A program made the translations under genes and the position numbers. 64,000 bases of DNA from Mortierella sp. BCC40632 (taxonomy: Eukaryota > Mortierellomycota > Mortierellomycetes > Mortierellales > Mortierellaceae), in assembly GCA_011634665.1 (NCBI GenBank), contig WAEK01000005.1, positions 1,046,001 to 1,110,000 on the forward strand, written 5' to 3'. Every line of letters starts with the position of its first letter. Position 1 is the stretch's first letter. Positions 13,514 to 24,151 of the stretch are shown one piece after another. A model generated the notes under the pieces. It was not told the DNA's origin, made no database searches, and saw nothing but the letters and a program-made list of their open reading frames with translations.

Positions 13514-16193
13514 TTACAGTGACGGAGAAATGGTGCTTGTTTGCCCTTCATGCTCAACAGTCCCCATGGGGAGATTTGGAGCACAATCAGTAAGAGTCGT
13601 AGGCTGAGGTGCATTCACCAAAGGAGCCACATACTTCAGCCAATACTTGGTCGGCTCAAACGACTTTTGGGCTGCTTTTACAACGGCAAAGTAAGTCGGG
13701 TAGATGTCACCATCGTACTTACCGATTGGGGCTTTGAGTATAAAGTCTGGAATCGCCCAAGCATCCACCAATGCCACAGCATCCTTTCTTAGGTCCTTAC
13801 ACTGATCCAAGAACAACTTTCGGATCAATTTTGCATGCGACCCGTCAAAGTAACCTTCCTCCAAAAACAGATCCAAGTGTCTCTTGAGTACAAATGTGCC
13901 CATGAGCTGTCCCATCTTCTTGAGCATGGCGTATGCTCCAGGCTTGCTTGCCTTCTCACGCCGGACGCCACACTGAAAAGTGATCAAAAAGTGTCGCCAA
14001 GCATGGATATCCGCCATCCGCAATAGTTCCGTTTGGTGTGCATTCCAAACTATGTCAAAGTTTGTGCCTGCCTTTCTCAGGATCTCCTGCAACTCGATCG
14101 CCTTTTTGAGAATGGCCCACTTCAGGGCATCAGTCACAAACTCGAGGTTGAGCAGATCTCGAGGGTCTTGGAAACTTGTCTTGGAGACCAAAGGTACACG
14201 GCTGTAGTCGTTCATATAATCAACAGATCCCTCAACCTTATGTCCCACTTGGACTTTCCTCATGGCTGAGATCAAGAACCGAGCTGATTGCTGCATCAAC
14301 ACGACATTGTCTCCACCACCAGTCGTTATTACGCCGAAATCACCAATCAATCCTGGGATAGCATTGTATGCTGAATATGCGTGCCCACCACAAGCTCGAC
14401 GACAAGACTCCAACACCTCAGTTACATGCCATGACATGGTCGCTTTAAGACTCGCCGCTACGCCATGCTGATTAGGCAGCTCGTGCAAAAACCGCTCGAC
14501 ATCCGTCTGTGCCAACCCCTTGACTTGCTCCCACTCTTCGCAGACTTCACGCTCCACGATATTTAGCGTGTAGATGAATGCTATACCAGGCATCAACATT
14601 GTCTGGTGCGTCTGATAATCTAGAATCTGTTCATCCTGGACTCCTTGCCGACGAACAGCTCCATAACGGACTGCGATAGTCAAGCTCCGTGAAAGTGTCA
14701 CCTGATCGAATCTCAAGGTTGCGAACCTCTCCGAGATCAAGGGTGCATACGACACGGCCTGGTTGGGAAAGGGCTTGAATTCCCCCTGAGGATTAAAAGA
14801 GGCCCATCTTTGCAACATGTTATCACGGGGGATTCGAACATGAGTAAACTGAATGTAACCAGTATCGAGACCTTGACGCGAGGCCTTTTGGCCCACGTCA
14901 CCACAGACAACCCCGGGGAAAAGAATACCAGTCTTGCGGTCTCGTAGAGGAACAATGAACCAGTTCAAGCCGTAATCTTTACCATCGATAAGTGTTCGAC
15001 AAACGACAACTATATTCAGGTTGAATGAAAATAAATTTCAGCAGAGGCACCTGTTTCCGTAACATTACAAATTGCACATTTTCTAAAATGATCATGCAAA
15101 CATAGAGATCAAAAACAGTAAAAAGAGAGGCTCTCATCGACATACCAGAATGAGTAGCAGTTCGGCCAGCCATCCCGATCCACCACTTTGTAGAAGTCAG
15201 ATTTGGCGAGTGAATCACAAATTCGTCCGTAGTGCGATCAAATGTCGAGGTCGTCTCCAGTCCGGGCAAGTTGGAAGAATGACCGAGTTCAGTCTGATTA
15301 CCAAAGAATAAATGGGAGGGAGGGGAGGAGGAGGGAAATCGGCAGGAAGAAATAACAGTGATCCAAGTTGTGGGGCTGTCAGTAAAGAGTAAGGAATGGA
15401 CAGTGCATGACGCGATAAATGATGTCGATCCAAAGATTTCATACCATGGCAAAACATCCGAGCACCCTCCAGTTCTCGATATCACTCATCCACTTGTCCT
15501 GTTGCTCAGAAGTACCGAAAAACTCAAAGGTCTGCTTAAAAAGCAAATCATGGACAAACATCATCCAGAATGCCTCTGAATAGAATGCCATGCCATAAAC
15601 CATAGCATTGTTCAAACGTGTTTCTAGGGTTGAATTTCGAAGTTGGATCGTACGAACAACCTGCCTTAGCGTCTGCTCACGGTCCTCATCCCGAGTCAGG
15701 TCATAGTTGTGGCCCTGAGACATGCGAAGCTCTGGATCGCGTTGGATCATTTGATAGGCGACCGACTAATTACAAAGAATCAATACACAAAAAAGAGATG
15801 TTAAACTCAGTGCCTTCCCAAGAGAGTCACTGTTTACATGAGGTGAATAATTCAGGGCAAACTTCTACCCCTTTGTACAGCAACTCTTATGGAGACATTG
15901 ACGGTGTAACAGCTCAAAAGGCACACTCCATGTTTGAACGAGGGGGGGGGGGAGTTAGCCATAACCCAAAAATTTGTCTTTACTTGGGCAACAACATTCT
16001 CTTTACCGCGAAGGATGATCTCGGTCATCTCCGCGATCTTGAAAGAGGCATTGGCGCGCTCGCGAGCCAGGTCTGCTGGTCCCGTAGTCGTGTGGTTGTG
16101 GATAGCATGGTGATCGGAACACGGTTGGATAGAGAGATGGCTATGGATAGCTTGAAGACGAGCCTGGGCAGACGATATTGCCGTTACAGTCAT
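13514..16193 (-). CDS. Peroxisomal-type acyl-CoA oxidase
   Basis: First step of peroxisomal beta-oxidation: FAD-dependent oxidation of acyl-CoA to trans-2-enoyl-CoA with H2O2 release. Exons are 16193-15984, 15765-15445, 15293-15146 and 15009-13514, all GT-AG and in phase, giving 724 residues, the usual length for the family. Hallmarks are [14 protein letters not shown] (after the second intron), [30 protein letters not shown], the FAD/acyl-binding central part, and [11 protein letters not shown] in the C-terminal oxidase domain. The start at 16193 gives an N-terminus rich in Ala and His before the conserved [10 protein letters not shown] helix. The protein ends ISPSL, not a clear PTS1 such as SKL. 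The stop codon overlaps an AATAAA polyadenylation-like signal. Confidence 0.93.
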
Positions 16194-17020
16194 TGGTAAA
16201 ATAGGGTATAACCTGAAAAAAGACGAAAAAGAAAACGAAAAGAAAAAGAGAGAAAAAAAGACGAAACTTGTCCCTTTAAATCTAAGTTCGTCTCTTCGTT
16301 AGTAACTCTCACTCTGCTTTTTCTCCATGTTTCACAGGAGCCCGTAGTATGCTTGAGCAAGTGCCCCGGATCAATGGAATAACTGCGTGCTTTGTGCACT
16401 TCAATAGCAAGTTTGATTATATACCGTAGTAAACGGAAACTGATTATCTCGACTTTGTGCTGCTTTGTCATGATAATACGAATCAATGGACACAGAGGAG
16501 GTTCTTGATAACTGTCGCTCTGTTCTCGATCCCTTCCCTAGGCTTTACCCTCATTCACATTGCTGAAGTGCCTCTCAGAGTCCTCGTCAACTCCCCCCGC
16601 CTCTTTATTCTGGATAACTTTAGTCAACGCTCTACCTAACGAAGATTTTGAGCCCCTCCCCCCACTCCTTGTACCAATGAAGAAGCGATGCTATCTTTGT
16701 TGGGATGTCCAATCCCCATTAGGATGTTGTTCGGATTTTCAATTGAGCGGCAAAAAAAGCAGAAGAAAAAAATAAAGGAAATGAAAGGAACAAGAAAAAA
16801 AAAATACCGGAATGGGATATTTTTTGGCATGGACTCTACTTTAATCCAAAACACCAAAGCGGAAGATTGATCTATCCCTTGATCTCTCGACGTTTTTCTG
16901 GAATAAACTTTTGAAAGGTCACCCCTTTGATCTAGAACGAGACTCCTAAAAGAAGAGCAAATTTTTGTGCATGTGGACAAAGCGTGCGTCTAGCTATTTC
17001 GATGCAGGGATGTGAAAGCA

Positions 17021-17080
<60 letters not shown>

Positions 17081-20000
17081 CATAAAAAAAAAAAAAAAAA
17101 GTAACGCTGACAAAATCGCCCAATTGTCCCGATTGCCGAAAAGCCAGTTACTGCCTTCGATCTTTTTTTTTTTTTCCTTCTTTCGATGCATTTCACGGAA
17201 ATCCCCCCTCCCCCATTTTCCTTTAATCCTCCTGTTGATCTCTTTCTTACACCTTCTTTATCATACAGCCACTTTTCTCGTCTTTCTGTCCTTCAAAAAA
17301 AGTTCCATTCTCCGTCTCCCCCCCTCACCACTTTCACTCTCTGTTTCCCCCCCTCACCCTTTTCACTCATTGTTTCCCCCCCCCCCCCTACCTCACCATT
17401 TTCGCTCTCCGTTTCCCTTCACCAATCTCACTCCCTGTCTCCTCTTTCTTATTTTTGGCCAATCTCCTCCTATCCCCTTTTCTTCCCCCTTTGCGCCTCT
17501 CCATCATGATACTTCACTGAATATGTGTTGATGTGAGGAAAACAACCCATCCTGGAAAGAAAGCTCTGGCATCGAAGCATAAAATGCAACTCCGCCATGA
17601 ACGCCCAGCCTCTACGAGCCAATGAACTTCAAGTAGTCGTGTCGTTTTGCTCCTAGCTGTGAGCAGTTCGGTGTACTGTAGTGTTTACGCCGCGGCACTT
17701 TGGCGGCTGACGAGAGGAAGACGATCAACGCTTGATGCTGTGCTTGATGACGGTAGTTCGGATCATATACATCTTGGTCACGATTCTGATGACTAGCGAG
17801 TGGATGTCAAAGAGCAGAGAGAGAGAGATAGAGAGAGAGAGACAGAGAGAGAGAGGAGGCGCTTGCTAAAACGTGATTGGGTGATAAATCGGCGAATCCT
17901 TTGGGCTTATATGTACTTGGGACTATAGTTATTGATGGCGATACTAGCGAAAGGCAGCATGAACTCAGTGTGTTACACTAGCTCACATCACTCAGAAAAA
18001 AAAAAAAAAAAAAAAGGCCAGACAAGGCAGGACGTGTGAGTGCATGAGATACTATCAGGGGCTCAGGATAGGCGGAAAAACTCGCGGTGTTCCATGGTCC
18101 TGCATCTGTTCGGCAAAAATTGGTCCGACACGAAGGTATGGCGAGTTCTTTTACAAAGTTTGGTACGAATATATCGAAAAAAAAAAAAAGAGTTAGGGGG
18201 ATAAACCATTCCATGTGCAATGACAGCAAGAGTCGGCAAAAGAAGGATGCATATTGCCATCATCGTGAGAGACTTCTTGACTGTTCAGAAGAAAGGCAGT
18301 AATAACTATGCTTGATGGACATTGATAGACATACCAATGGATGACAAGTAGTTAACGACGCCAAGTACATTTGATACGCAAGTTTCCTCATCTTCAACCT
18401 GAGAGACCTGTAAGCATGCTCTTATTGTGTAATGGCGTCGTCTCTCCTTGACTACGATAGCTTCATAGCACAAATTCATCGCGTTTACTGGATAAAATGC
18501 TGAGAATACAGTGAAGATTTGGTCAAGCGGATGAAAATACCAAGGATCTAGACGTCAATGACTTGTGTCTAGGCCCTGGGAAGGATAGTATGATTGAATC
18601 AAAGAGTATTCCTCGGATACACAATGAGACAGTGAGCCCGATCTGAGCATCAAAAATGCAATCGGACGTTATCAAGCGTGGGAGCGTATCAATATGGTAT
18701 AAAATGCGAAAAGGTATGGGTTGGGTGCTAGGAGAGTGCCAGACGCTAGAGAACTACCTCGGACTCTAGGAAGGATGGCATGATAGGAATCAGGGGGGAA
18801 AGCTCAGCGGTATAGTGAGCCTAAGGGACAAATAACTGCATCAAAATGTTGGGGTAAGGGGATGAGCGTAGGAAAAACAAAAGCGCTATCATATGGTTAA
18901 CTTTGTATCCGTGAGGCGTTTTGTCCAAGCACAGCGAGGTCTTAGATAATAAATTTAAGTGTACAAGCATACGAAGTATACTCAAAATGATTTAAAAGGT
19001 AAATTGGTCGCATCTTCATCGCCAGCTAGCAAGTCTAGAGATTTTTTAACAAGAAACATGTTCTCTCATTCGACTATATTCTGTGCGTTTGTCAACGTCT
19101 CTGTGCAGTTTCTCATCAATGACTGTTTGCTTTGCCAAGTTCCTTTAGTTGCCGTGCTCTGATCATCGTATTCTCATCTAAAGCGTAATAGGCTGAAGAG
19201 TGAGTGTAAAATGTAAGAAGTCTCCTGTTGTGCGTTGACTGCAAAAGTCAAAGGGATACTCAGGTAGTATAATCAACTGAGTGTCTCTGTAACTCAGAGC
19301 TTCACCACGTCAAATGAAGGCAAATGATGCAAAGCCTATTGAAGAGCGATTACCCAAAAGAAGTGGGGAAACTCCATGATAATGTCGTGTTTGGCTAGAA
19401 CCCTAACCGTTGCCATCAAGCGAGCCGAGTCTTGGAACGACGTAGTAAACAAATCCAGTCTTTTTAAAGAATTAGACTAAAGCTTTACCCATGATGATGT
19501 CAAGCGTCCGAGTGAGCCTAGGGTCCTTCATCTTGGGCCTCGTGGGATCGTGGCTTTTTTTTTACGAAGAGCGAATGAGAAATGGTCAACCTTGAGACAT
19601 CTCGCTTCATTTTTTCTTTTTATTTTTTTGTCGCTGTCCCCAGCTTAAATTATTTGGTTGATCGTTTTGGATCTGTGACTATCAGAGCTGTCATTGCAGC
19701 ATTGCCCTCCTTCTACAGGGAATGAATACTTGCGATAGAGAACGAGTGAGTAAGAATTCTCCTACTTTTAATTGCCTTTGCCCTCTCTGTAACATCTCAA
19801 CTCGACCATCACTCAAAAGTGTTTGTCTTCCAGTGCCATTTTTCTGTCTTTTGTGCATATGCTCTACTTGTGGACAATACGACTTGTTGTTTGTGTAGTC
19901 TACTAATGTCAACGTCTCCCTTTTTCAAGTTGTTTTTTTTACTAACGAAGCGTGCCTTCGCTCGTTACGGCCAAATTCTATCCATCGAGTCTCTTTCTAG

Positions 20001-20466
20001 ACAGCAGATTGCGCCAAGCCAAGTCATTAGATTCACAGTCAAGAAAGGATGCCGACGCATAGAGAACCGGAGCGAAGCAGAAGCGAAGTATGGGTATGGA
20101 TTTTCAAGTTGGTTCTGAATAATTGATTAGAGATGTTTGAGAGGACCCGGCTACTCGGTGAAAGGAGCCCTCTCGGGTTTGCAATACCTTTTTGGGATGT
20201 GCAGGAAAAAAAAAAAAAAAAAAAAAAATAGAGAGAGAGAGCCTACCCCACATGGAGTTGAGGATGCGATTATGATTTCGAGTTTTTCTCGAGGGTCCAT
20301 GAATGAAAAAGAACTACATTTGAATGGATGGATCGAACCCATTTTCCGAGGAGCATCAATTCATTCATCTCAAAGAGAACGGAGGGCCGATTAAGGAGAA
20401 TCTTAATGGGATTTCCTTCTTTAGGCATCGATGCCTTTTTAGGCTGTTTTAGGCTACGTGCGTAAA
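16194..20466. other. Long intergenic region, no gene recognised
   Basis: It contains a GA microsatellite (about 17023-17079), CT-rich stretches (17160-17510), A/T runs (17085-17100, 17999-18015, 20204-20228) and AT-rich DNA. Two diverged copies of a segment lie near 18570-18665 and 18768-18860. No open frame has domain-like content. The right end adjoins the 5'-truncated side of the first DIRS element. Confidence 0.5.
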
Positions 20467-20529
20467 ATGAACCGACCCCTCTCACCAACGCCCCAACCGG
20501 CGAATCCACAAACAACCATGCCCAACAAC

Positions 20530-20693
20530 CAGTGTTTCTTATCGAACAGAAAAAGTCAAGATTTCATCTCGTTAAGCCGCGGACTCGTTTCGTTAAGCCC
20601 GTACTAATTCCTTGTAAATGGCCGTTATCGAAACGAAACGTTAACGAAACGAAACGAGTTATCGAACGAAATCCGTCTCGTTGAGAAACACTG
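20530..20693. mobile_element. hAT-type MITE with 8-bp target-site duplication
   Basis: This 164-bp non-coding element begins CAGTGTTTCT and ends AGAAACACTG, perfect 10-bp terminal inverted repeats. Flanking 8-mers CCAACAAC (20522-20529) and CCAACAGC (20694-20701) form a target-site duplication with one mismatch, the length typical of hAT transposons. The interior contains repeated CGAAACGAAACG units around a TTAA centre. Skipping the element plus one target copy rejoins the gag reading frame on both sides, which independently confirms the boundaries. Confidence 0.85.
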
Positions 20694-20936
20694 CCAACAG
20701 CCCGTTCTTTCCCCTGAAAACTTCGATGCTCTGTGTCTACTCCTGCAGCAGCGAGGCTTCAAGGTTACTCCTCCCGATCCAAACATCGTGGAGCATCAAC
20801 GCGCACCAACTCTCCACCCTACTGACTTGTTGGAAGAACGCCTTCCTGCTATCTCTGAGAGAGAACGCTTTTTCGAGTTGGAAGTTTCTGCTGAAGACGT
20901 AGAATATTACGACCTCAAGTAGTACTCGCGAACCGC

Positions 20937-21429
20937 TGTCGTGTAGTAATTGACACTGGTCGCAGTAGCTACGATTCTAGCCCTTCCGATGAGGTGGACA
21001 ACTTGGGTTGCAGAGCCATTTGGTCTGCACACCCCTCAATAGATCGTAGATGAATAAATAGTTGAGCAGGCTCTTGTTTGCCCCTGGTCGTTTCTTCCTT
21101 TTGTTTTTGTTCCTTGTTGACTTTGAAAGTAAGATGCGTCCACCCTTCCCCCTTCTTTTGTAGAAGCTTGATTTAGCTTTGTGCTGCCTTCCGCTCGTTT
21201 CATGCCATTGAAGAGCTCCTGGCGACCCGTTGGTAGCATGGCGCTTTTGATGTAAGACTCTTCTCGTTTCGTCCCCCCCCCTTCATTCTTTCCTTCCTTC
21301 CTGGCTGTTGTTCCCACCTGAGCAATCCTATGACTCTCATTCATTGGCCCTCGACCAGATGGCCATCCCTTTGCCTTCCTCTCCTTTGAGCATCCCCCGT
21401 GTGTCTTTAGAGCAAGGAGCTACAGCACA
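20937..21429. mobile_element. 493-bp TG...CA insertion in gag, probable solo LTR
   Basis: The insertion starts TGTCGTGTAG and ends CTACAGCACA, giving TG/CA ends with imperfect inverted repeats (8 of 10). It is flanked by CCGC, extendable to ACCGCT at 20932-20937 and 21429-21434. Removing it joins gag codons in frame (Arg-Thr-Ala, then Gln-Gln-Glu-Tyr), matching element 2. No coding capacity was seen; an AATAAA lies near 21053. The size and ends fit a solo LTR. A non-autonomous DNA element is possible. Confidence 0.65.
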
Positions 21430-22029
21430 CCGCTCAACAGGAGTATTCAGCTCCCATCATCCAAAGCAGCCTCCATTTTTCGGATGACCTCAAGAGACGA
21501 GACAAAGAATGGGCAGCCATGGCGGCAATGGCAGCAAACCTCACGCGCCCAGCGGATGCCACCGCTTATGCCTTGGTCAAGTCAGCCAATCTTAGTGACC
21601 CTGCTGTCAAGAACATCCTTCGCTCCTTGGACGATCTCAGACACCACCTGGCAGTCATGGCCACCACAGCCACCAGGAATAGGCAGAATGCCATGCTTAG
21701 AGAGAAGAACATGGTTCCATTCACCACTTCAAATCAAGAATATGTTATCGACACTGACAAGTTCATTGAGCAAGCCAAGCTCACAAAAGCCATCAAGTCT
21801 GCGGACAATCCACGCGCGCGCGGCCGAGGTTGCGGTCGCGGTCGTGGCCGTGGGTTTACTCAAAACCCTCCTTATGCACAAGGTACAACTGCAAGTGCTC
21901 CGACGCAGTCTTCCCAACCCTCTTCGACAAGTTATCAAGGGTACAGCAGCCAGCAGCATTTTCAGCAAGGCCCCCCTCAGAGGGACGAGGCAGGGGCCGA
22001 GGAAGGGGAACGAGCACGCCCCAGTAGGG

Positions 22030-24151
22030 GGAAGGCTCCACCTGTATCAAGCCGCTTGGGAACTCCTCACCAACGAAGAATGGGTTCGAGAGACCATCAA
22101 GAATGGCTACGAAATCCCCTTCAATTCCCCTCCACCTTTAGCTTCCAACCCAACACACCCCTATCGACACTCGAAACAAGAAGTCGAGGTCATAGAAAAG
22201 GAAGTATTATCGCTTCTCGAGAAAAGAGCGATAGAAGAGGCCACTTCAAATGGCTTTACGAGTCGCCTCTTCACAATCCCCAAAAAAACGGGGGATCTCA
22301 GACCGGTGCTCAACCTGAGACCACTCAGCCAATACATCCCGCAGCAGCACTTCAAGATGGAATCGATCAAGGTGGTGTGTTCTCTGGTGAACAAGAACGA
22401 TTACATGACGAGCGTGGATCTAAAAGACGCCTTCCTGCATATTCTAATAAAACAAACTTCCCGGAAGTTTGTCATGTTGTCACGATCGATTAACCCTTTT
22501 TCTCTATAGGATCGCGGGCAACTATCCGCCCCGGCGGATAGAGGAAAGTGTATCCAAGTAGACTTTCCGAATGGGGCGCGTTCGGAAAGCATAAGTTTAT
22601 TTTCTATAGTATAAAAGGGTAAGAGGGACACGCCCTCTACCAACCAGTCTGCAATAAATATCTTTCCTTGCCCTTACCTTCCTGTCTCTAAAGGAGAGTC
22701 CTGTATTTGTCCTTGACAAAGTTCCTCCAGTTCGAATGGAAAGGAAAGAAATATCAGTTTCGGGTACTCCCCTTTGGTCTCTCTCTGGCGCCCTACGTGT
22801 TTACCAAAATTCTCAAGCCGATACTCAGATAGGCTCGCCGCAAGGGAATTCGTCTAACGGCATACATAGACGACCTTTTGATCGTAGCAACATCGAAGGA
22901 ACAAGCGACGCTCCACACCCAGCTTGTCCTCAATCGCCTGGAATCATTGGGCTTCATCACGAACCCCCTCAAGTCCCACCTGGAACCAACTCAAGTGATC
23001 GAACATCTCGGCTTCACGATCAACAGCAAGTAGATGACTCTTTCAGTCCCACAGAAGAAAGTTCGAGATCTGAGACGGGAAGCATGCAAGTTGATGCACA
23101 AGAGCGCAGTCTCTCTCAGGAACCTGTCATCGTTTATCGGCAAGGCTCTCGCCATGACAGCTGCAGTTCTACCGGCTCGTCTGAAGACGCAGAAGCTAGT
23201 ACAACTCAGAAACGGCGCGCTGAAAAAGGGAAGCAAGTGGACCGACACGGTCACGTTGACGGATACAGCCAAGTCGGACATCGAATGGTGGATAGAATCA
23301 CTCCAAAGTCCAAACATGAAATGGCCACTCTTGGATTACTCAGAGCCCTCAGGAGGAGGTCTTCACAGATACTTCAGCCAACGGACGGGGGATAGTTCGC
23401 AATCAACAGACATTTGCTGGAACATGGAACCGATCCGAGATCGATATGCATATCAACTGGAAAGAGCTAATGGTCATATGGAACGTGGTAACTATGCATC
23501 ATTTACAAGGTCGACGTCTGCACATATACTGCGACAACACCACGACGATTGCTTATATCAATCGTTTTGGAGGAACCAGGTCACCAGCATTAATGGACTT
23601 AGCCAACAGGATATGGGAGCATTGCCTAGCCACGGGCACGATCATCAGCACGTCCTACGTACCATCACAGTTCAACCCGGCAGACCCACCGAGCCGACAA
23701 CTGAGGGCACAGTTAGAATGGTCGATAACGCCAGCGTGTTTTCGAACAGCTGGACAAATTGTGGGGTCCTCACCACATGGACCTCTTTGCCACCAGGAAG
23801 AACAACAAGACTCCTCAGTTCATGAGTTGGAAATTCGACCCGGAAGCAACAGCTCAGAACGCTCTGCTGCAAGAATGGAAAGGATTGGGTCGACTTTACA
23901 TATGTCCTCCATGGAACCTAATCCCGATAGTTCTGGAACGACTACGCCGAGAGAAATTACCAGCAACAGTCATCACCCCCAACTGGACAGGAGCAATTTG
24001 GTACCCAACTCTGCAGGCAATGACCAAGCAACTACTCCTGATACTGCCCAGGCACGCAGTTCAATCCGCATCGCCAAACGACCCCGGGATTCTGTCGAAG
24101 AACCCAACGTGGTGCTTGAACGCGTGGAACGTCAACGACGACTTGAAATGA
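22030..24151 (+). pseudogene. RT-RNase H segment of DIRS element 1
   Basis: RT motifs occur in order: FTSRLFTIPKKTGDLRPVL, SVDLKDAFLHI, RVLPFGLSLAPYVF and the catalytic AYIDDLLIVA. RNase H residues follow: a TDTS Asp, the Glu of NWKELMVIW and the Asp of YCDNTTTIAYI. The conserved C-terminal block (DLFATRKN, LGRLYICPPWNLIP, ITPNW) reads in the next frame from about 23742. Disruptions are the LTR at 22470, a TAG in place of Trp after the palm segment (about 22830), a TAG before MTLSVP (about 23031) and a frameshift near 23355. Pol-like in content but not translatable as one protein. Confidence 0.85.
22470..22718. mobile_element. 249-bp solo LTR inserted in reverse transcriptase
   Basis: The element begins TGTCATG and ends CTTGACA (TGTCA/TGACA inverted ends) and is flanked by 5-bp duplications AAGTT at 22465-22469 and 22719-22723. 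It contains a TATAAAA box (about 22611) and an AATAAA (about 22654), in the order expected for an LTR on the plus strand. Without it the RT reads on from SRKF into the conserved LQFEWKGKKYQFRVLPFG region. No internal retroelement DNA flanks it, so it is a recombined solo LTR. Confidence 0.85.

Larger units (their letters stand above)
20469..22030 (+). pseudogene. Gag-like segment of DIRS element 1
   Basis: The N-terminal part reads through 20469-20529 and continues at 20702-20931 once the MITE and its duplicated target are skipped, with a phrase LSPENFDALCLLLQQ that parallels LTPQDIQALVAAL of element 2. A TAG interrupts it at about 20920. The C-terminal part (21435 onward) matches element 2 around LTRPADATAYALV and ends in an Arg/Gly-rich stretch (GRGCGRGRGRG), as in RNA-binding Gag tails. 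It is broken by two insertions, so non-functional. Confidence 0.7.

Noticed and set aside
20320..20345. Possible tRNA B-box (GGTTCGATCC) on the minus strand
   Set aside because: Flanking bases do not form a T-stem and no acceptor or anticodon arm could be found.
22736..23395. 219-codon frame in DIRS element 1
   Set aside because: Lies out of frame with the RT motifs, which read in another frame across the same DNA.
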